A stretch of 64,000 nt of DNA. Source: Spongiibacteraceae bacterium. Its GTDB lineage: Bacteria > Pseudomonadota > Gammaproteobacteria > Pseudomonadales > Dasaniaceae. The DNA lies in NCBI GenBank assembly GCA_030621845.1, contig JAUXHA010000001.1, forward strand, positions 1 through 64,000, in the 5' to 3' direction. The notes under the pieces are model-generated. The model saw only the letters and a list, made by a program, of their open reading frames with translations, was not told the origin of the DNA and made no database searches. The translations under genes were made by a program, and so were the position numbers. Below, one piece after another: positions 19,419 to 29,163 of this stretch. The stretch's first letter is position 1, and each line of letters opens with the position of its first letter.

Positions 19419-19922
19419 ATGGCCAAGCCGTTTGTTGCAATTTTAATGGGCTCTGATTCTGACCTGCCAAGCATGGAGCCTTCTTTTGAGGTGCTGAAAT
19501 CCTTTGGTATCGATATCGAGGTAAAAATTACTTCGGCACATCGTACCCCCGGGGTCACCCATGATTATGTTACCGACGCCGATCAACGGGGTTGTGGCGT
19601 TTTTATCTGCGCTGCTGGCATGGCGGCACATTTGGCCGGAGCGGTGGCGGCGACGACATTAAAACCGGTGATAGGCGTGCCAATCAACGCCTCTCTGGAT
19701 GGCCTGGATGCCCTCCTCTCCACGGTACAAATGCCAGGCGGTATTCCTGTTGCCACCGTGGCGATAGGTAAGGCCGGGGCAAAAAATGCGGCGTATCTGG
19801 CCGCCCAAATCCTCGCTACCGCCGATCAGGGCCTGGCCCTGCAGTTACGTCAGGAGCGGGAAAAGAATGCCCAGGCGGTGATGGCCAAGGATGCTGCCTT
19901 GCAGGAAAAACTGAAGGCTTAA
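19419..19922 (+). CDS. purE: N5-carboxyaminoimidazole ribonucleotide mutase PurE
   Basis: PurE converts N5-CAIR to CAIR in purine synthesis. At 167 residues it matches class I enzymes, with [10 protein letters not shown] at the nucleotide-binding N-terminus, [14 protein letters not shown] and the [15 protein letters not shown] block. The usual partner purK is not adjacent; the next gene, tsaC, begins at the base right after the purE stop. The ATG is preceded by a GGGGAT ribosome site. purE between dprA and tsaC differs from the Pseudomonas order. Confidence 0.95.
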   Translation: MAKPFVAILMGSDSDLPSMEPSFEVLKSFGIDIEVKITSAHRTPGVTHDYVTDADQRGCGVFICAAGMAAHLAGAVAATTLKPVIGVPINASLDGLDALLSTVQMPGGIPVATVAIGKAGAKNAAYLAAQILATADQGLALQLRQEREKNAQAVMAKDAALQEKLKA

Positions 19923-20492
19923 ATGGCGGCTGCACTGTATTCACACAAGCTGCAAATTGGCGCCAGCTTATTGCGCCATGCCGGGGTAATCGCCTATCCG
20001 ACGGAGGCTGTGTGGGGTCTGGGTTGTGATCCATATAATCAGCAGGCGGTGTACAGTTTATTATCCCTAAAACGTCGGCAAGTGGCTAAGGGGCTGATTC
20101 TGGTAGCCTCATCCATGGAGCAATTTTTGCCCTACTTACAGGGTCTGGACAGTGCCTCAATGGATCGACTGGATGCTTCCTGGCCCGGTCCAACGACCTG
20201 GCTGGTGCCGGATAACGGAACTGCTCCCTGGTGGATCAGCGGGGATTTTGAAACGGTTGCCTTGAGAGTAAGCGCTCACCCTGTTGTGGCGGGCCTGTGC
20301 CGGGCGTTTGCTGCGCCGATGGTTTCCACTTCCGCCAATCGAGCGGGTCTTGCCCCGATGCGGTGGTCCTGGCAAATTAACCGGCAATGGGGAAAACAAC
20401 TGGATGGGATTGTTCACGGTGAGCTGGGAAGCGCTAGCCGGCCGTCAATGATCAGGGATTTATTAAGCGATACTATTGTGCGACAGGGCTAG
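19923..20492 (+). CDS. tsaC: Threonylcarbamoyl-AMP synthase (Sua5/YciO/YrdC family)
   Basis: TsaC makes threonylcarbamoyl-AMP from threonine, bicarbonate and ATP for the t6A37 modification of ANN-decoding tRNAs. The 189 residues start with YPTEAVWGLGCDPYN after a short helix. They contain the KRRQVAKGLILVAS segment (the KxR/K nucleotide-binding region) and the PMVSTSANRAG motif. The ATG directly abuts the purE TAA, giving tight coupling. Position before hemF-aroE is conserved in Pseudomonas. Confidence 0.93.
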   Translation: MAAALYSHKLQIGASLLRHAGVIAYPTEAVWGLGCDPYNQQAVYSLLSLKRRQVAKGLILVASSMEQFLPYLQGLDSASMDRLDASWPGPTTWLVPDNGTAPWWISGDFETVALRVSAHPVVAGLCRAFAAPMVSTSANRAGLAPMRWSWQINRQWGKQLDGIVHGELGSASRPSMIRDLLSDTIVRQG

Positions 20493-21428
<936 letters not shown>

Positions 21429-21463
21429 CGCCCAGCTCCTGGTGCTGTCAAATAATACTGACT

Positions 21464-22300
21464 ATGAATAAAAAAGATAAATATGCAGTCTTTGGTAACC
21501 CGATTAAGCACAGCCAGTCACCTCAAATACATGCGGCATTTGCGACCCAGACTGACCAAAAAATTACTTACCGCGCGCATCAGGTTGAGCCGGGTCGATT
21601 CAAGGAGGTGGCGCGCAGTTTTTTTGATAACGGCGGCAGCGGCCTGAACATTACCGTGCCGTTTAAAATCGATGCCTTTGAATTTGCCGATGAACTCAGT
21701 CACCGGGCTAGGCGAGCGGGTGCGGTGAACACCCTGGCGCTACAGGATGATGGGCGTATTTACGGGGATAATACCGATGGCGTGGGTATGACCCGTGATA
21801 TCACTGAAAACCTGGCGTGGGAAATCGGCGACAAACGTGTGCTGGTTGTCGGCGCGGGTGGCGCGGTGCGAGGTATTCTCGGGCCATTGATTAAACGCAA
21901 GCCTTCCTTGCTGTTAATCGCCAATCGCACGGTCAGTAAGGCGCGGCAGCTGGCCAGTGATTTTTCAGATCTGGGTGATGTACGCGGCTGTAGTTTTGAG
22001 GCGTTGACGGGCAATCAGTTTGATTTAATCATCAATGCCACCAGCGCCAGCCTGGCGGGTGAATTACCGGCTTTGCCCTCGGCTATCGTCAGTGATAAGG
22101 GCTGTTGTTACGATATGATGTACAGTGCCGAGCCCACCCCCTTTATGCGTTGGGCGGCGGAAAATATGGCCTGGGCGGTCTCGGATGGTCTGGGTATGCT
22201 GGTAGAACAGGCGGCCGAGTCCTTTTGTATTTGGCACGGTGTGCGGCCAAAAACCAAACCGGTTATTGAGTTAATTCGAGAAAGCTTGCAGGCGTCCTAA
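21464..22300 (+). CDS. aroE: Shikimate 5-dehydrogenase AroE
   Basis: AroE reduces 3-dehydroshikimate with NADPH in aromatic amino-acid synthesis. From the chosen ATG the protein is 278 residues. It shows the substrate-binding start KYAVFGNPIKHSQSPQIHAAF, the catalytic lysine region NITVPFKIDAFEFAD, DNTDGVGMTRDI and the NADP fold VLVVGAGGAVRGILGPLI with NRTVSKA. The frame extends back to a TTG at 21419 overlapping hemF, but the family begins just before KYAVFG. The TAA stop (22298-22300) lies in the loop of a 12-bp hairpin and overlaps the stop of the convergent SIMPL gene. Confidence 0.95.
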   Translation: MNKKDKYAVFGNPIKHSQSPQIHAAFATQTDQKITYRAHQVEPGRFKEVARSFFDNGGSGLNITVPFKIDAFEFADELSHRARRAGAVNTLALQDDGRIYGDNTDGVGMTRDITENLAWEIGDKRVLVVGAGGAVRGILGPLIKRKPSLLLIANRTVSKARQLASDFSDLGDVRGCSFEALTGNQFDLIINATSASLAGELPALPSAIVSDKGCCYDMMYSAEPTPFMRWAAENMAWAVSDGLGMLVEQAAESFCIWHGVRPKTKPVIELIRESLQAS

Positions 22301-22314
22301 GGGGACGCTTGCAA
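22286..22314. terminator. Hairpin spanning two convergent stop codons (candidate bidirectional terminator)
   Basis: TTGCAGGCGTCC (22286-22297) and GGACGCTTGCAA (22303-22314) can form a 12-bp stem with one G-T pair and a five-base loop. The stop codons of aroE (TAA 22298-22300) and the SIMPL gene (TAG read from 22299-22297) share the CTAA at the loop. There is no run of T on the plus side; the minus side continues with CTTTCTC. It may end transcription in both directions, which is inference. Confidence 0.55.
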
Positions 22315-22995
22315 CAAGTAAACGACACGGATTTGTTGCTGTATTTTCTGCTTGCCGGGTTTCAGTTCCGTGCCGGCAGCGCTGCTGTCGGCTACCTGCA
22401 TCTGTTTGCGGCTGGCAAAGACGGTATGGCCTACCGGTGCAATCTGGTAAATACTGCCTAATTTCAGGCCCATGTGTGAGGCGATGTTACGCGCCTGTTG
22501 TTGCGCATCATCCAATGCACTTTGTAGCGCGAGCTGCTCCAGTTGCGCTCGATGGCTAAAAGAAAACCGCTGCTGTTGTAACCGGGTTACGCCGGTTTTG
22601 AGCAAGCCATCGACAAGGCTGTTATAGCGCTCGGTGTTGTTCAGGGTTAAATGCAGCTGCCGGCTAATTCTTTCGCCCTTGTAAATCTTTTCTTTATCGC
22701 GCCATTCATACTGGGGCGTCGCCTGAATTTTTGAGGCATTGATATCGTCAGTCGTTATGCTGTTTTCGAGGGCGACCTTGATCGCCTTGCTGACAATAGC
22801 ATCAACCTGTGTTTTTGCCTTGGCGTAGTTATCGGCGGTGTGGCTGATGACCAGTTCTAGCTCAATAATATCCGGTAGGCGTTCGATTTCACCGTTTCCC
22901 TGCACGATAATATGTGCCTGCGGTGGCAGTGGCAGATTTTCTGCGAGGGCGGGCAGGGCCAGCGTGAAAACGAGAAGAGAGTAGAATAGTTTCAT
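22297..22995 (-). CDS. SIMPL domain (DUF541) periplasmic protein
   Basis: This is a 232-residue protein with a signal peptide (MKLFYSLLVFTLALPALA) and a SIMPL/DUF541 domain, recognisable from IIVQGNGEIERLPD at the start, a long helical centre and ALQSALDDAQQQARNIA near the end. E. coli YggE belongs to the family and has been linked to oxidative stress; the molecular role is unknown. It lies 25 bases downstream of the gamma-carbonic-anhydrase-like gene on the same strand and overlaps the end of aroE by four bases. Confidence 0.88.
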   Translation of the reverse strand: MKLFYSLLVFTLALPALAENLPLPPQAHIIVQGNGEIERLPDIIELELVISHTADNYAKAKTQVDAIVSKAIKVALENSITTDDINASKIQATPQYEWRDKEKIYKGERISRQLHLTLNNTERYNSLVDGLLKTGVTRLQQQRFSFSHRAQLEQLALQSALDDAQQQARNIASHMGLKLGSIYQIAPVGHTVFASRKQMQVADSSAAGTELKPGKQKIQQQIRVVYLLQASP

Positions 22996-23020
22996 AATAA
23001 GTGCCTGCTAATACATCGTA

Positions 23021-23560
23021 TTATTGATTGAGGTAGTGATTCTTTAATTCAACATAGTTTTCAGCTGAGCTGATGAAATGGCTACGCTCTGCTTCGCTCA
23101 GGGGCCGGGCTTGTTTTGCCGGGCTGCCCAGATAGAGGTAGCCACTTTGCAGCCGTTTGCCCGGGGTGACCAGGCTGCCGGCAGCAACAAGGACGTCGTC
23201 CTCGATGATCGCGCCGTCTAAAACGATAGCCCCAATACCTATTAGCACGCGATTGCCAATACGGCAGCCATGGAGCATCACCTGGTGGCCAATGGTGACA
23301 TCATCGCCAATGATAACGGGGTAACCTTCCGGGTTGTTGGGTTTTGAGCGGGATACGTGAATCACGCTCGCATCCTGAATATTACTGCGCTTGCCAATGC
23401 GTATTTTGTTAACATCGCCGCGAATGACCACCATTGGCCAGATGGAAGATTGTTCGCCGATGTGCACGTCGCCAATGATCGTGGCGTCGGCATCAATATA
23501 GGCGCTGTTGCTGATGGCCGGCATTAGGTCGTTGTAGGGGCGGATACTGTTTGGATGCAT
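23021..23560 (-). CDS. Gamma-carbonic-anhydrase-like hexapeptide-repeat protein (YrdA type)
   Basis: The 179 residues form a left-handed beta helix, seen as repeated [IV]GxxxxI units (for example TIIGDVHIGEQSSIWPMVVI and NRVLIGIGAIVLDGAIIEDD). Histidines in positions typical of the trimer metal site occur in SVIHVSR and TIGHQVMLHG. Relatives bind zinc, but carbonic anhydrase activity is often not shown. In Pseudomonas a homolog also sits beside prlC. A start at the MPAISNSAYID methionine (residue 13) would also fit the family. Confidence 0.9.
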   Translation of the reverse strand: MHPNSIRPYNDLMPAISNSAYIDADATIIGDVHIGEQSSIWPMVVIRGDVNKIRIGKRSNIQDASVIHVSRSKPNNPEGYPVIIGDDVTIGHQVMLHGCRIGNRVLIGIGAIVLDGAIIEDDVLVAAGSLVTPGKRLQSGYLYLGSPAKQARPLSEAERSHFISSAENYVELKNHYLNQ

Positions 23561-23773
23561 GGTTATTCGATTCGGTGGCCGGTTAACATTATCGCCAATT
23601 GTAAAGACTAATGCGGCGAATCGGAACCGGTTGTTTCAGCGGTTTGCTTCTCGTTCGGCGCAGTGACGGAAGAAGGGATGTTGCCGTGGTATTATTCCAG
23701 CAGCTGCGCCGTCACGCAGCAGGATCTATATTAACCGTAAACGGCGGGTTTTATTTAACCAGGTATGCCTCTT

Positions 23774-25804
23774 ATGTCCAGTCAGTCCAACCCGTTACTT
23801 GAGCAACACCCATTGCCGCCCTTTAGCGCGATCAAGCCGGAGCACATAGAGCCTGCCCTGAAAACGGTATTGGCGGAAAATCGGCAACAGTTGGCCGCGT
23901 TATTGCAGCAAGATGAGATACCGAGCTGGGATAACCTGGCGGCGGTACTGGAAGACCTGAATGATCGCATTGAGTGCCTGTGGTCGCCGGTTAGTCACCT
24001 AAATGCGGTGATGAACTCGGATGCGTTACGTGCGGTTTACGCCCGCTGTTTACCGCTGCTGGTTGACTATGCCACGGCGCTGGGCCAGAACAAGCCCCTG
24101 TTCGATCGCTATCAGCAATGGTTTGATAGCGCAGAGTTAAGGCAATTGAATCGTGCGCAGTTAACCACGATTGAGAATACACTGCGGGATTTTACCCTGT
24201 CCGGCGTTGCCCTGGACGACAGTAAGCGCGAGCAGTTTGGGCAAATAAAAAAACGCCTGGCGGATCTGGCCACACAATTTTCCAACAATGTGCTGGATGC
24301 CACCCATGGCTGGCAAAAGCATATTGGTGATCTTGAGCGCTTATCGGGCGTGCCGGAAACAGCCCTGCAAAATTATCGACAGGCAGCCCGCGCGCAACAG
24401 TTGGATGGTTATTTGTTGACCCTGGATGTGCCAGCTTATTTACCCATTATGCAGTATGCGGATAATGCGGCGCTGCGCGAAGAACTTTACCAGGCTTATA
24501 CCACTCGCGCGTCTGCCGAAGGGCCGGGAGCGGGACAGTGGGATAACAGCGAGCTGATGGAGGAAATTATCCGTTTGCGGCAGCAGCTGGCGTCGCTGTT
24601 GGGTTTTAGTGATTACGTGGAGTACTCGCTGGCAACAAAAATGGCAGAGTCAGCGGGCCAGGTTTTTGAGTTTTTGCATGATTTGGCACAGCGGTCATTA
24701 CCTGTTGCCCGCAAGGAGTTTTCCGAGTTGCAGGCTTTTGCCACCTCGTTGGGCCGGACTGACATCGTGGCCAGTGATGTGGCCTATTACAGTGAAAAAC
24801 TGCGGTTAAAAAAATACGCTATTTCCCAGGAGGAACTGCGTGTCTATTTCCCGGCAGAAAAAGTCATTAGCGGACTGTTTGAGATTACCGGAAAGTTATT
24901 TAATCTGGCGTTTGAGCAACAGCAAATCTTCGACAGTTGGCACCCGGAGGTGAAGTTTTTCCATATCACCCGTGACGGTAAACTGTTGGCAAAATTTTAC
25001 CTCGATCTTTATGCACGAGAGAATAAACGTGGCGGTGCCTGGATGGCAGACTGTCGAGTTCGGCGGCGCCTGCCCTCGGGTGAATTGCAATTACCGGTGG
25101 CGTTTTTAAGTTGCAATTTTTCTGCGCCCACCGATGACACCCCCTCGCTGTTAACGCATAACGAAGTGACTACCTTGTTTCATGAGTTTGGTCACGGCTT
25201 ACATCATATGTTGACCAAGATTGACTGTGCTGCCGTTTCGGGAATTAATGGCGTGGCCTGGGATGCAGTGGAGCTGCCCAGCCAGTTTCTGGAAAACTGG
25301 TGTTGGGAAAAAACAGCAATTCCGTTAATTTCCGCTCACTATCAAAGCGGAGAACCTTTGCCTAATGCCCTGCTGGAAAAAATGCTGCAGGCAAAAAATT
25401 TCCAGTCGGGAATGCAAATGCTGCGGCAGTTAGAGTTCGCCCTGTTTGATTTACGCATTCACAGCGGTAACACCGGCGGCATTCAACACGAGTTGGACCA
25501 GGTGCGCGATCAGCTCGCGCTTTATCCGCTGCCTTCTTTTAATCGCTTTCAGCACAGCTTTAGTCATATTTTTGCCGGTGGCTATGCGGCGGGCTATTAC
25601 AGTTACAAATGGGCGGAGTTACTTTCGGCTGATGCGTTTTCACGCTTTCAGCAAGAAGGGATTTTCTGTGAAAAAACCGCAGAGGATTTTTTACAGCATA
25701 TTTTAGAAAAAGGCGGCAGCGAAACAGCGATGAAGCTGTTTATCGATTTTCGCGGCAGGGAGCCGAATGCAGATGCTTTACTACGGCAGGCGGGTATTAG
25801 TTGA
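23774..25804 (+). CDS. prlC: Oligopeptidase A (M3 metallopeptidase)
   Basis: This cytosolic zinc endopeptidase degrades short peptides, including cleaved signal peptides. From the second methionine (MSSQSNPLLEQH) the protein has 676 residues, the usual length. The M3 zinc motif HEFGHGLHH is at about 470-478, and the third ligand lies in ELPSQFLENW. The longest frame begins at 23765 (MPLMSSQ); either start is possible. The last eight bases overlap the end of a convergent small gene. Confidence 0.96.
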   Translation: MSSQSNPLLEQHPLPPFSAIKPEHIEPALKTVLAENRQQLAALLQQDEIPSWDNLAAVLEDLNDRIECLWSPVSHLNAVMNSDALRAVYARCLPLLVDYATALGQNKPLFDRYQQWFDSAELRQLNRAQLTTIENTLRDFTLSGVALDDSKREQFGQIKKRLADLATQFSNNVLDATHGWQKHIGDLERLSGVPETALQNYRQAARAQQLDGYLLTLDVPAYLPIMQYADNAALREELYQAYTTRASAEGPGAGQWDNSELMEEIIRLRQQLASLLGFSDYVEYSLATKMAESAGQVFEFLHDLAQRSLPVARKEFSELQAFATSLGRTDIVASDVAYYSEKLRLKKYAISQEELRVYFPAEKVISGLFEITGKLFNLAFEQQQIFDSWHPEVKFFHITRDGKLLAKFYLDLYARENKRGGAWMADCRVRRRLPSGELQLPVAFLSCNFSAPTDDTPSLLTHNEVTTLFHEFGHGLHHMLTKIDCAAVSGINGVAWDAVELPSQFLENWCWEKTAIPLISAHYQSGEPLPNALLEKMLQAKNFQSGMQMLRQLEFALFDLRIHSGNTGGIQHELDQVRDQLALYPLPSFNRFQHSFSHIFAGGYAAGYYSYKWAELLSADAFSRFQQEGIFCEKTAEDFLQHILEKGGSETAMKLFIDFRGREPNADALLRQAGIS

Positions 25805-26201
25805 TTTCGCCGCGTTTGGCCGTTTCCCAGCTCAGCCAATTCCTGGCGGCGCTTTTACTTTCGAAGAACGCTATTTCGAGGGGGGTATCCAGGATTTCTG
25901 TTCGATAATGTTCAGCCAGTTGCAAAAACAGCGGGATCGGGGGGAAGATGATGGCCATACGGCGGGGTTGATTGAGTTGCCCGAAGAGATGATCGGCGCT
26001 GGCGAAAATAGTCACGTCGGCAACGGTAATACTGGTGGAGGTGACTTGGCTGAAATCGAGTAACAGGCTACTGATCGCCGGATAGCGTGGGTCATTATAG
26101 GCGGCGTGATTTAGCTCGGCGATATCATCGACAGACAGCTCGCCGCTGGCGTGACAGGCAACAGCGTGCGGTTCCCATAAAATACTTGTTGCCATAACCA
26201 C
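25797..26201 (-). CDS. Small SpoIIAA/STAS-like protein of unknown role
   Basis: This 134-residue protein has no membrane segment. The pattern GELSVDDIAELNHAAYNDPR, then ISSLLLDFSQVTS, then ADHLFGQLNQPRRMAIIFPP resembles SpoIIAA-like or STAS-type proteins that bind lipids or act in partner switching. The match is by pattern only. The ATG at residue 3 (MATSILWEP) is an alternative start. It is convergent with prlC and divergent from the YheV-like gene. Confidence 0.7.
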   Translation of the reverse strand: MVMATSILWEPHAVACHASGELSVDDIAELNHAAYNDPRYPAISSLLLDFSQVTSTSITVADVTIFASADHLFGQLNQPRRMAIIFPPIPLFLQLAEHYRTEILDTPLEIAFFESKSAARNWLSWETAKRGEIN

Positions 26202-26258
26202 AATTCAATTGGTAAGTTATTCAGCTTAATATAAAGCAAGGTTTCATAAAATCAAGCG

Positions 26259-26534
26259 ATGAAAAAATTTAAGCGTTTTATAGCCGGTGCGGTATGCCCG
26301 CGTTGTGCAGAAATCGATAAGCTACAGATGCACAGTAATGAGGCAGGTGAACAGGTTCGCGAGTGTGTGCGTTGCGGTTATAGCGACCGGATGACCGCTG
26401 ATGGGCAGCAGCAAGAGATTAAGACCCGGGTTAATACGGTGAAGCCTGGAGAGCAGCCGCTGCGCCATGAGGACGAGCTGCAAATAGTGAAAATAATGCA
26501 GAGCCCGGCGATTAAAAAGCCACCGGGGGCCTGA
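26259..26534 (+). CDS. YheV-like zinc-ribbon protein (DUF2387)
   Basis: This 91-residue protein matches the YheV family of putative metal-binding proteins. It starts MKKFKRFIAGAVCPRCAEID and has a second cysteine pair in ECVRCGYSDRM, making a four-cysteine zinc ribbon at about residues 13-41. The tail after residue 60 is polar and lacks features. The function is unknown. It is a monocistronic gene next to prlC. Confidence 0.85.
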   Translation: MKKFKRFIAGAVCPRCAEIDKLQMHSNEAGEQVRECVRCGYSDRMTADGQQQEIKTRVNTVKPGEQPLRHEDELQIVKIMQSPAIKKPPGA

Positions 26535-26551
26535 ATCAGCCCGCTTCCAGC

Positions 26552-26689
26552 CTAACGTTGTTGTCGCCGTAGTCGCTGGCAGCGTAATTTCCGGCGTTTT
26601 GCCGCTCGTAGTTTCCCCGTATGCCGAAGCACGGCGGTGCAGGGGGTGTCGGCTTCTTCGGCGGGCGCTCTCAGCGTAATACTATTCAT
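26552..26689 (-). CDS. Putative 45-residue basic protein, ATGA-coupled
   Basis: The ATG (26687-26689) overlaps the TGA stop of the upstream gene in an ATGA arrangement, which favours translation. The product MNSITLRAPAEEADTPCTAV followed by a strongly basic tail (LRAAKRRKLRCQRLRRQQR) has two cysteines and eleven arginines. I recognise no family. It may be a real small nucleic-acid-binding protein or a chance frame in GC-rich DNA. Confidence 0.4.
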   Translation of the reverse strand: MNSITLRAPAEEADTPCTAVLRHTGKLRAAKRRKLRCQRLRRQQR

Positions 26690-27348
26690 AGTGATAGTCC
26701 GGCAAGTTGCAGTTTGATTGACAGGTGATCCATCATGCAGGGCCACGGGTCGGGATCGGTATTCAATAAACGTTGCTGTTGTCTTTCGACATAGTCAAAA
26801 AACGGTGAACTTTCATACACGCCCAGGTTGCGGGTGACGCGTTCCAGCGAGTAGTGAACGGCCTCGTCCAGCTCATTGGCAAAGGGTTCGCCAATGAGGT
26901 TGTGAATGACCAGGTTGGATAAGGTCGTATCCATGGGAATAAGCGGTATGCCAGCACTGACCATAAAGCGATCGTTCACTTCTTCCATTAGGCGGTGGGC
27001 GAGGTAGGCCTCATCCATCAGTTCATCCAGGCCGATATGGCCTTGAACAACTTCGGGTGGCTTTAAGAAGTAGGCCTCGGCGATGTTCAGGCAGGGGGTG
27101 GTGTGGTCTTCTATGTGGGCCTCCAGGCTAGTCGTTCGGGCAACTTCGAGAAACTCGGGCACATAGTCGATGTAAGCGATAACAAATTGCAGCAGGCTGG
27201 CAGTGGCGTCCTTTTGTGGTAATTGTATGGCCATATGTACCCGGTCGAATTGCTGGTCCAGTCGCTGTCTCAGATGCCCGGTTTGCTGCTCGTGCTTTCT
27301 CGCCAGTTCAATGGTCTTGCCGATAGCGGTTGCCTTCATGCTTTGCAT
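26686..27348 (-). CDS. Conserved hypothetical cytoplasmic protein
   Basis: I do not recognise a named domain. From MQSMKATAIGKTI the protein has 220 residues, mostly helical by composition, with no signal peptide or membrane segment. A continuous, codon-like frame with acidic and aromatic patches (LMDEAYLAHRLMEEVNDRF, SSPFFDYVERQQQRLL) supports a real gene. The frame stays open to 27429, but that extension is encoded by a GC-rich hairpin (27394-27413) and has low-complexity composition, so I use the ATG at 27348; 27339 is also possible. Confidence 0.7.
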   Translation of the reverse strand: MQSMKATAIGKTIELARKHEQQTGHLRQRLDQQFDRVHMAIQLPQKDATASLLQFVIAYIDYVPEFLEVARTTSLEAHIEDHTTPCLNIAEAYFLKPPEVVQGHIGLDELMDEAYLAHRLMEEVNDRFMVSAGIPLIPMDTTLSNLVIHNLIGEPFANELDEAVHYSLERVTRNLGVYESSPFFDYVERQQQRLLNTDPDPWPCMMDHLSIKLQLAGLSL

Positions 27349-27393
27349 ACACACGATGACGGTGCAGGTCGGGTAAGGGAGTGGCTGTGCGTT

Positions 27394-27413
27394 CGCGGAC
27401 ACAGCTGTCCGCG
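27394..27413. repeat. Perfect 8-bp hairpin upstream of a hypothetical gene
   Basis: CGCGGACA (27394-27401) and TGTCCGCG (27406-27413) flank a CAGC loop. It lies 46-65 bases before the likely ATG of the leftward hypothetical gene, in its 5' region. There is no T run, so it is not an obvious terminator. It could be an operator or an RNA hairpin. Confidence 0.45.
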
Positions 27414-27598
27414 CATAGGGCGGCAGCAAGAAGTTCGGGTGTGGAGCTGTGGGCCATCGTGCTGCGATGGCGGTGTGTCACAGTCTAAGTGATTCCGGTG
27501 GAGACGGATTTCCATGCTGATCGGTCTTATTATTACAACATGAGTTTAAGGCTAGTACATATTGCTGCGGGCGCTATCGGGGGGCAGCATTAAAGTAA

Positions 27599-28939
27599 TT
27601 ATTTGGCTGATTCCTGTGTTTGCCACCAGCCGTTATGGCGGGAAAAGAACCAGAAATAAAACCCCATACTGATGCCTCGGGCAGCATTGAACGCGGCAAA
27701 GGCGAACCAAAGCCCGTGGTTTCCCCATCCACGACTCAAATACCAGCACGGCAGGTAGACCAAGCTCGCCGAAAGTAACATGCTGGTTTGCATCGCCCGG
27801 GTGCGGGTGGCGCCGATAAAAATACCATCCAGTAAATAAGCCCAGACCGCGATGAGTGGTAATGCCACCAGCCAGGGATAGTACATCGCTGCCAGTACCT
27901 GTACCGGCTGGATGGAGGTTAACATGGCAATTAGTGGGTACTTACATACCCAGAATATGCCGGAAAACAGTAGCGCAATCAGCAGTGAGTTGACGGCAGA
28001 TTGGGCACTGACTTGCAGTAGCAGGGGTAATTTACGCTGCCCCACACAGTCCCCAACCAGTGCCTCCGCTGCGTTGGCAATGCCGTCCAGGCCGTAGGCC
28101 ATGAGTAATAGCAAGTTGAGTAAAATGGCATTGGCGGCCAGTACCAGCTCGCCCTGCTTCGCTCCCTGGGCGGTGAAAAATGCGATGCTCGACAGCAGGA
28201 TCAGGGTGCGGATAAACAGCGCCCGATTAATGGCCAGCAAATCCCGGTAATCATGCCAGCGCTTGAGGCGGTGTCGGTCCAGCTTTCCCGGCAGCTGGCG
28301 TAGTTGCCGGCGCATAATGATCAGCGCTAATCCGCAGCCACAGTATTCGGCAATCAGTGTTGCCAGCGCAGCACCGTCGCTGTTCAAGCCCAGACCGAGG
28401 ATGAAATAGAAATCCAGCAGGATATTGAGCAGATTGGTGCTGAGGACAATCAGCAGCGGCAAGCGAGTGTTTTGACGACCAATTAACCAGCCGATAATGG
28501 CGAAATTGACCAATACCGCCGGTGCGCTAAAGATACGGATAGAAATATAGTCCAGTGCCAGCGTATAAGCACCGGCGGGCGGTGATATTAACGCCAGGCC
28601 CAGTCGCAGTAACACCGGGCTGAGTACCAGCAAGCCCAACCCCAGCACTGCTGCCAGCAACAGCGATTGGGCCAGGATTAAACGGCTCTGGTTGTGTTGT
28701 CTGGCGCCAAATGCCTGGGCCGCCAGACCGGTGGTGCCCATGCGCAGAAAGGCGAAACCCCAGTAAAGAAAAGATAAAACACTGACGCCAACGGCCACAG
28801 CGCTTAAATAATAGGCAGAATCCAGGTGTCCGAGGATGGCAGTGTCAACTAAACCCAGTAGCGGAACAGAAATATTTGAAATAATCATCGGCCATGCCAG
28901 ACCCCATATCTTGTGGTGGCCCTGCGGGTTTAACCACAC
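27599..28939 (-). CDS. MATE family efflux transporter (DinF type)
   Basis: This 446-residue inner-membrane protein has about twelve hydrophobic helices in two related halves, the MATE arrangement. The start MWLNPQGHHKIWGLAWPMII followed by NISVPLLGLVDTAILGHL is typical of the DinF branch, which exports organic cations or drugs using Na+ or H+. No substrate is implied. The start codon is GTG. The gene stands alone and is divergent from the cytochrome oxidase locus across about 210 bases. Confidence 0.93.
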   Translation of the reverse strand: MWLNPQGHHKIWGLAWPMIISNISVPLLGLVDTAILGHLDSAYYLSAVAVGVSVLSFLYWGFAFLRMGTTGLAAQAFGARQHNQSRLILAQSLLLAAVLGLGLLVLSPVLLRLGLALISPPAGAYTLALDYISIRIFSAPAVLVNFAIIGWLIGRQNTRLPLLIVLSTNLLNILLDFYFILGLGLNSDGAALATLIAEYCGCGLALIIMRRQLRQLPGKLDRHRLKRWHDYRDLLAINRALFIRTLILLSSIAFFTAQGAKQGELVLAANAILLNLLLLMAYGLDGIANAAEALVGDCVGQRKLPLLLQVSAQSAVNSLLIALLFSGIFWVCKYPLIAMLTSIQPVQVLAAMYYPWLVALPLIAVWAYLLDGIFIGATRTRAMQTSMLLSASLVYLPCWYLSRGWGNHGLWFAFAAFNAARGISMGFYFWFFSRHNGWWQTQESAK

Positions 28940-29042
28940 ATTTATTGTTTGTTTGTATTTGATCGGGGGCTCCGACTGGGCTTTACTTGGTTAAATGTGT
29001 AATTTTAGGGCTCTTGTTGTGGTCTGTCCCGTTAAAGCTGCG

Positions 29043-29048
29043 TATAAT
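29043..29048 (+). promoter_or_regulatory. Candidate -10 box of the cytochrome oxidase operon
   Basis: A perfect TATAAT lies about 115 bases before the coxB start, in the only intergenic space before the oxidase operon. The -35 region is weak (TTGTGG-like, with too long a spacing), which may mean activator dependence. The untranslated leader would be about 105 bases. Confidence 0.4.
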
Positions 29049-29163
29049 TGCCGCGTTTTGTCGCACCCAGCGGCAAATGGGGGTATCTCAAGCACCATTT
29101 TGGTGTTTTTGTACTAATGGACGCTGGGATTAATCTAATAACTTAATAATGGAGACACGGGAG

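Noticed and set aside
27349-27429. A 27-residue N-terminal extension of the hypothetical gene
   Set aside because: It is encoded largely by a GC-rich hairpin and lacks family-like composition; a downstream ATG is more natural.
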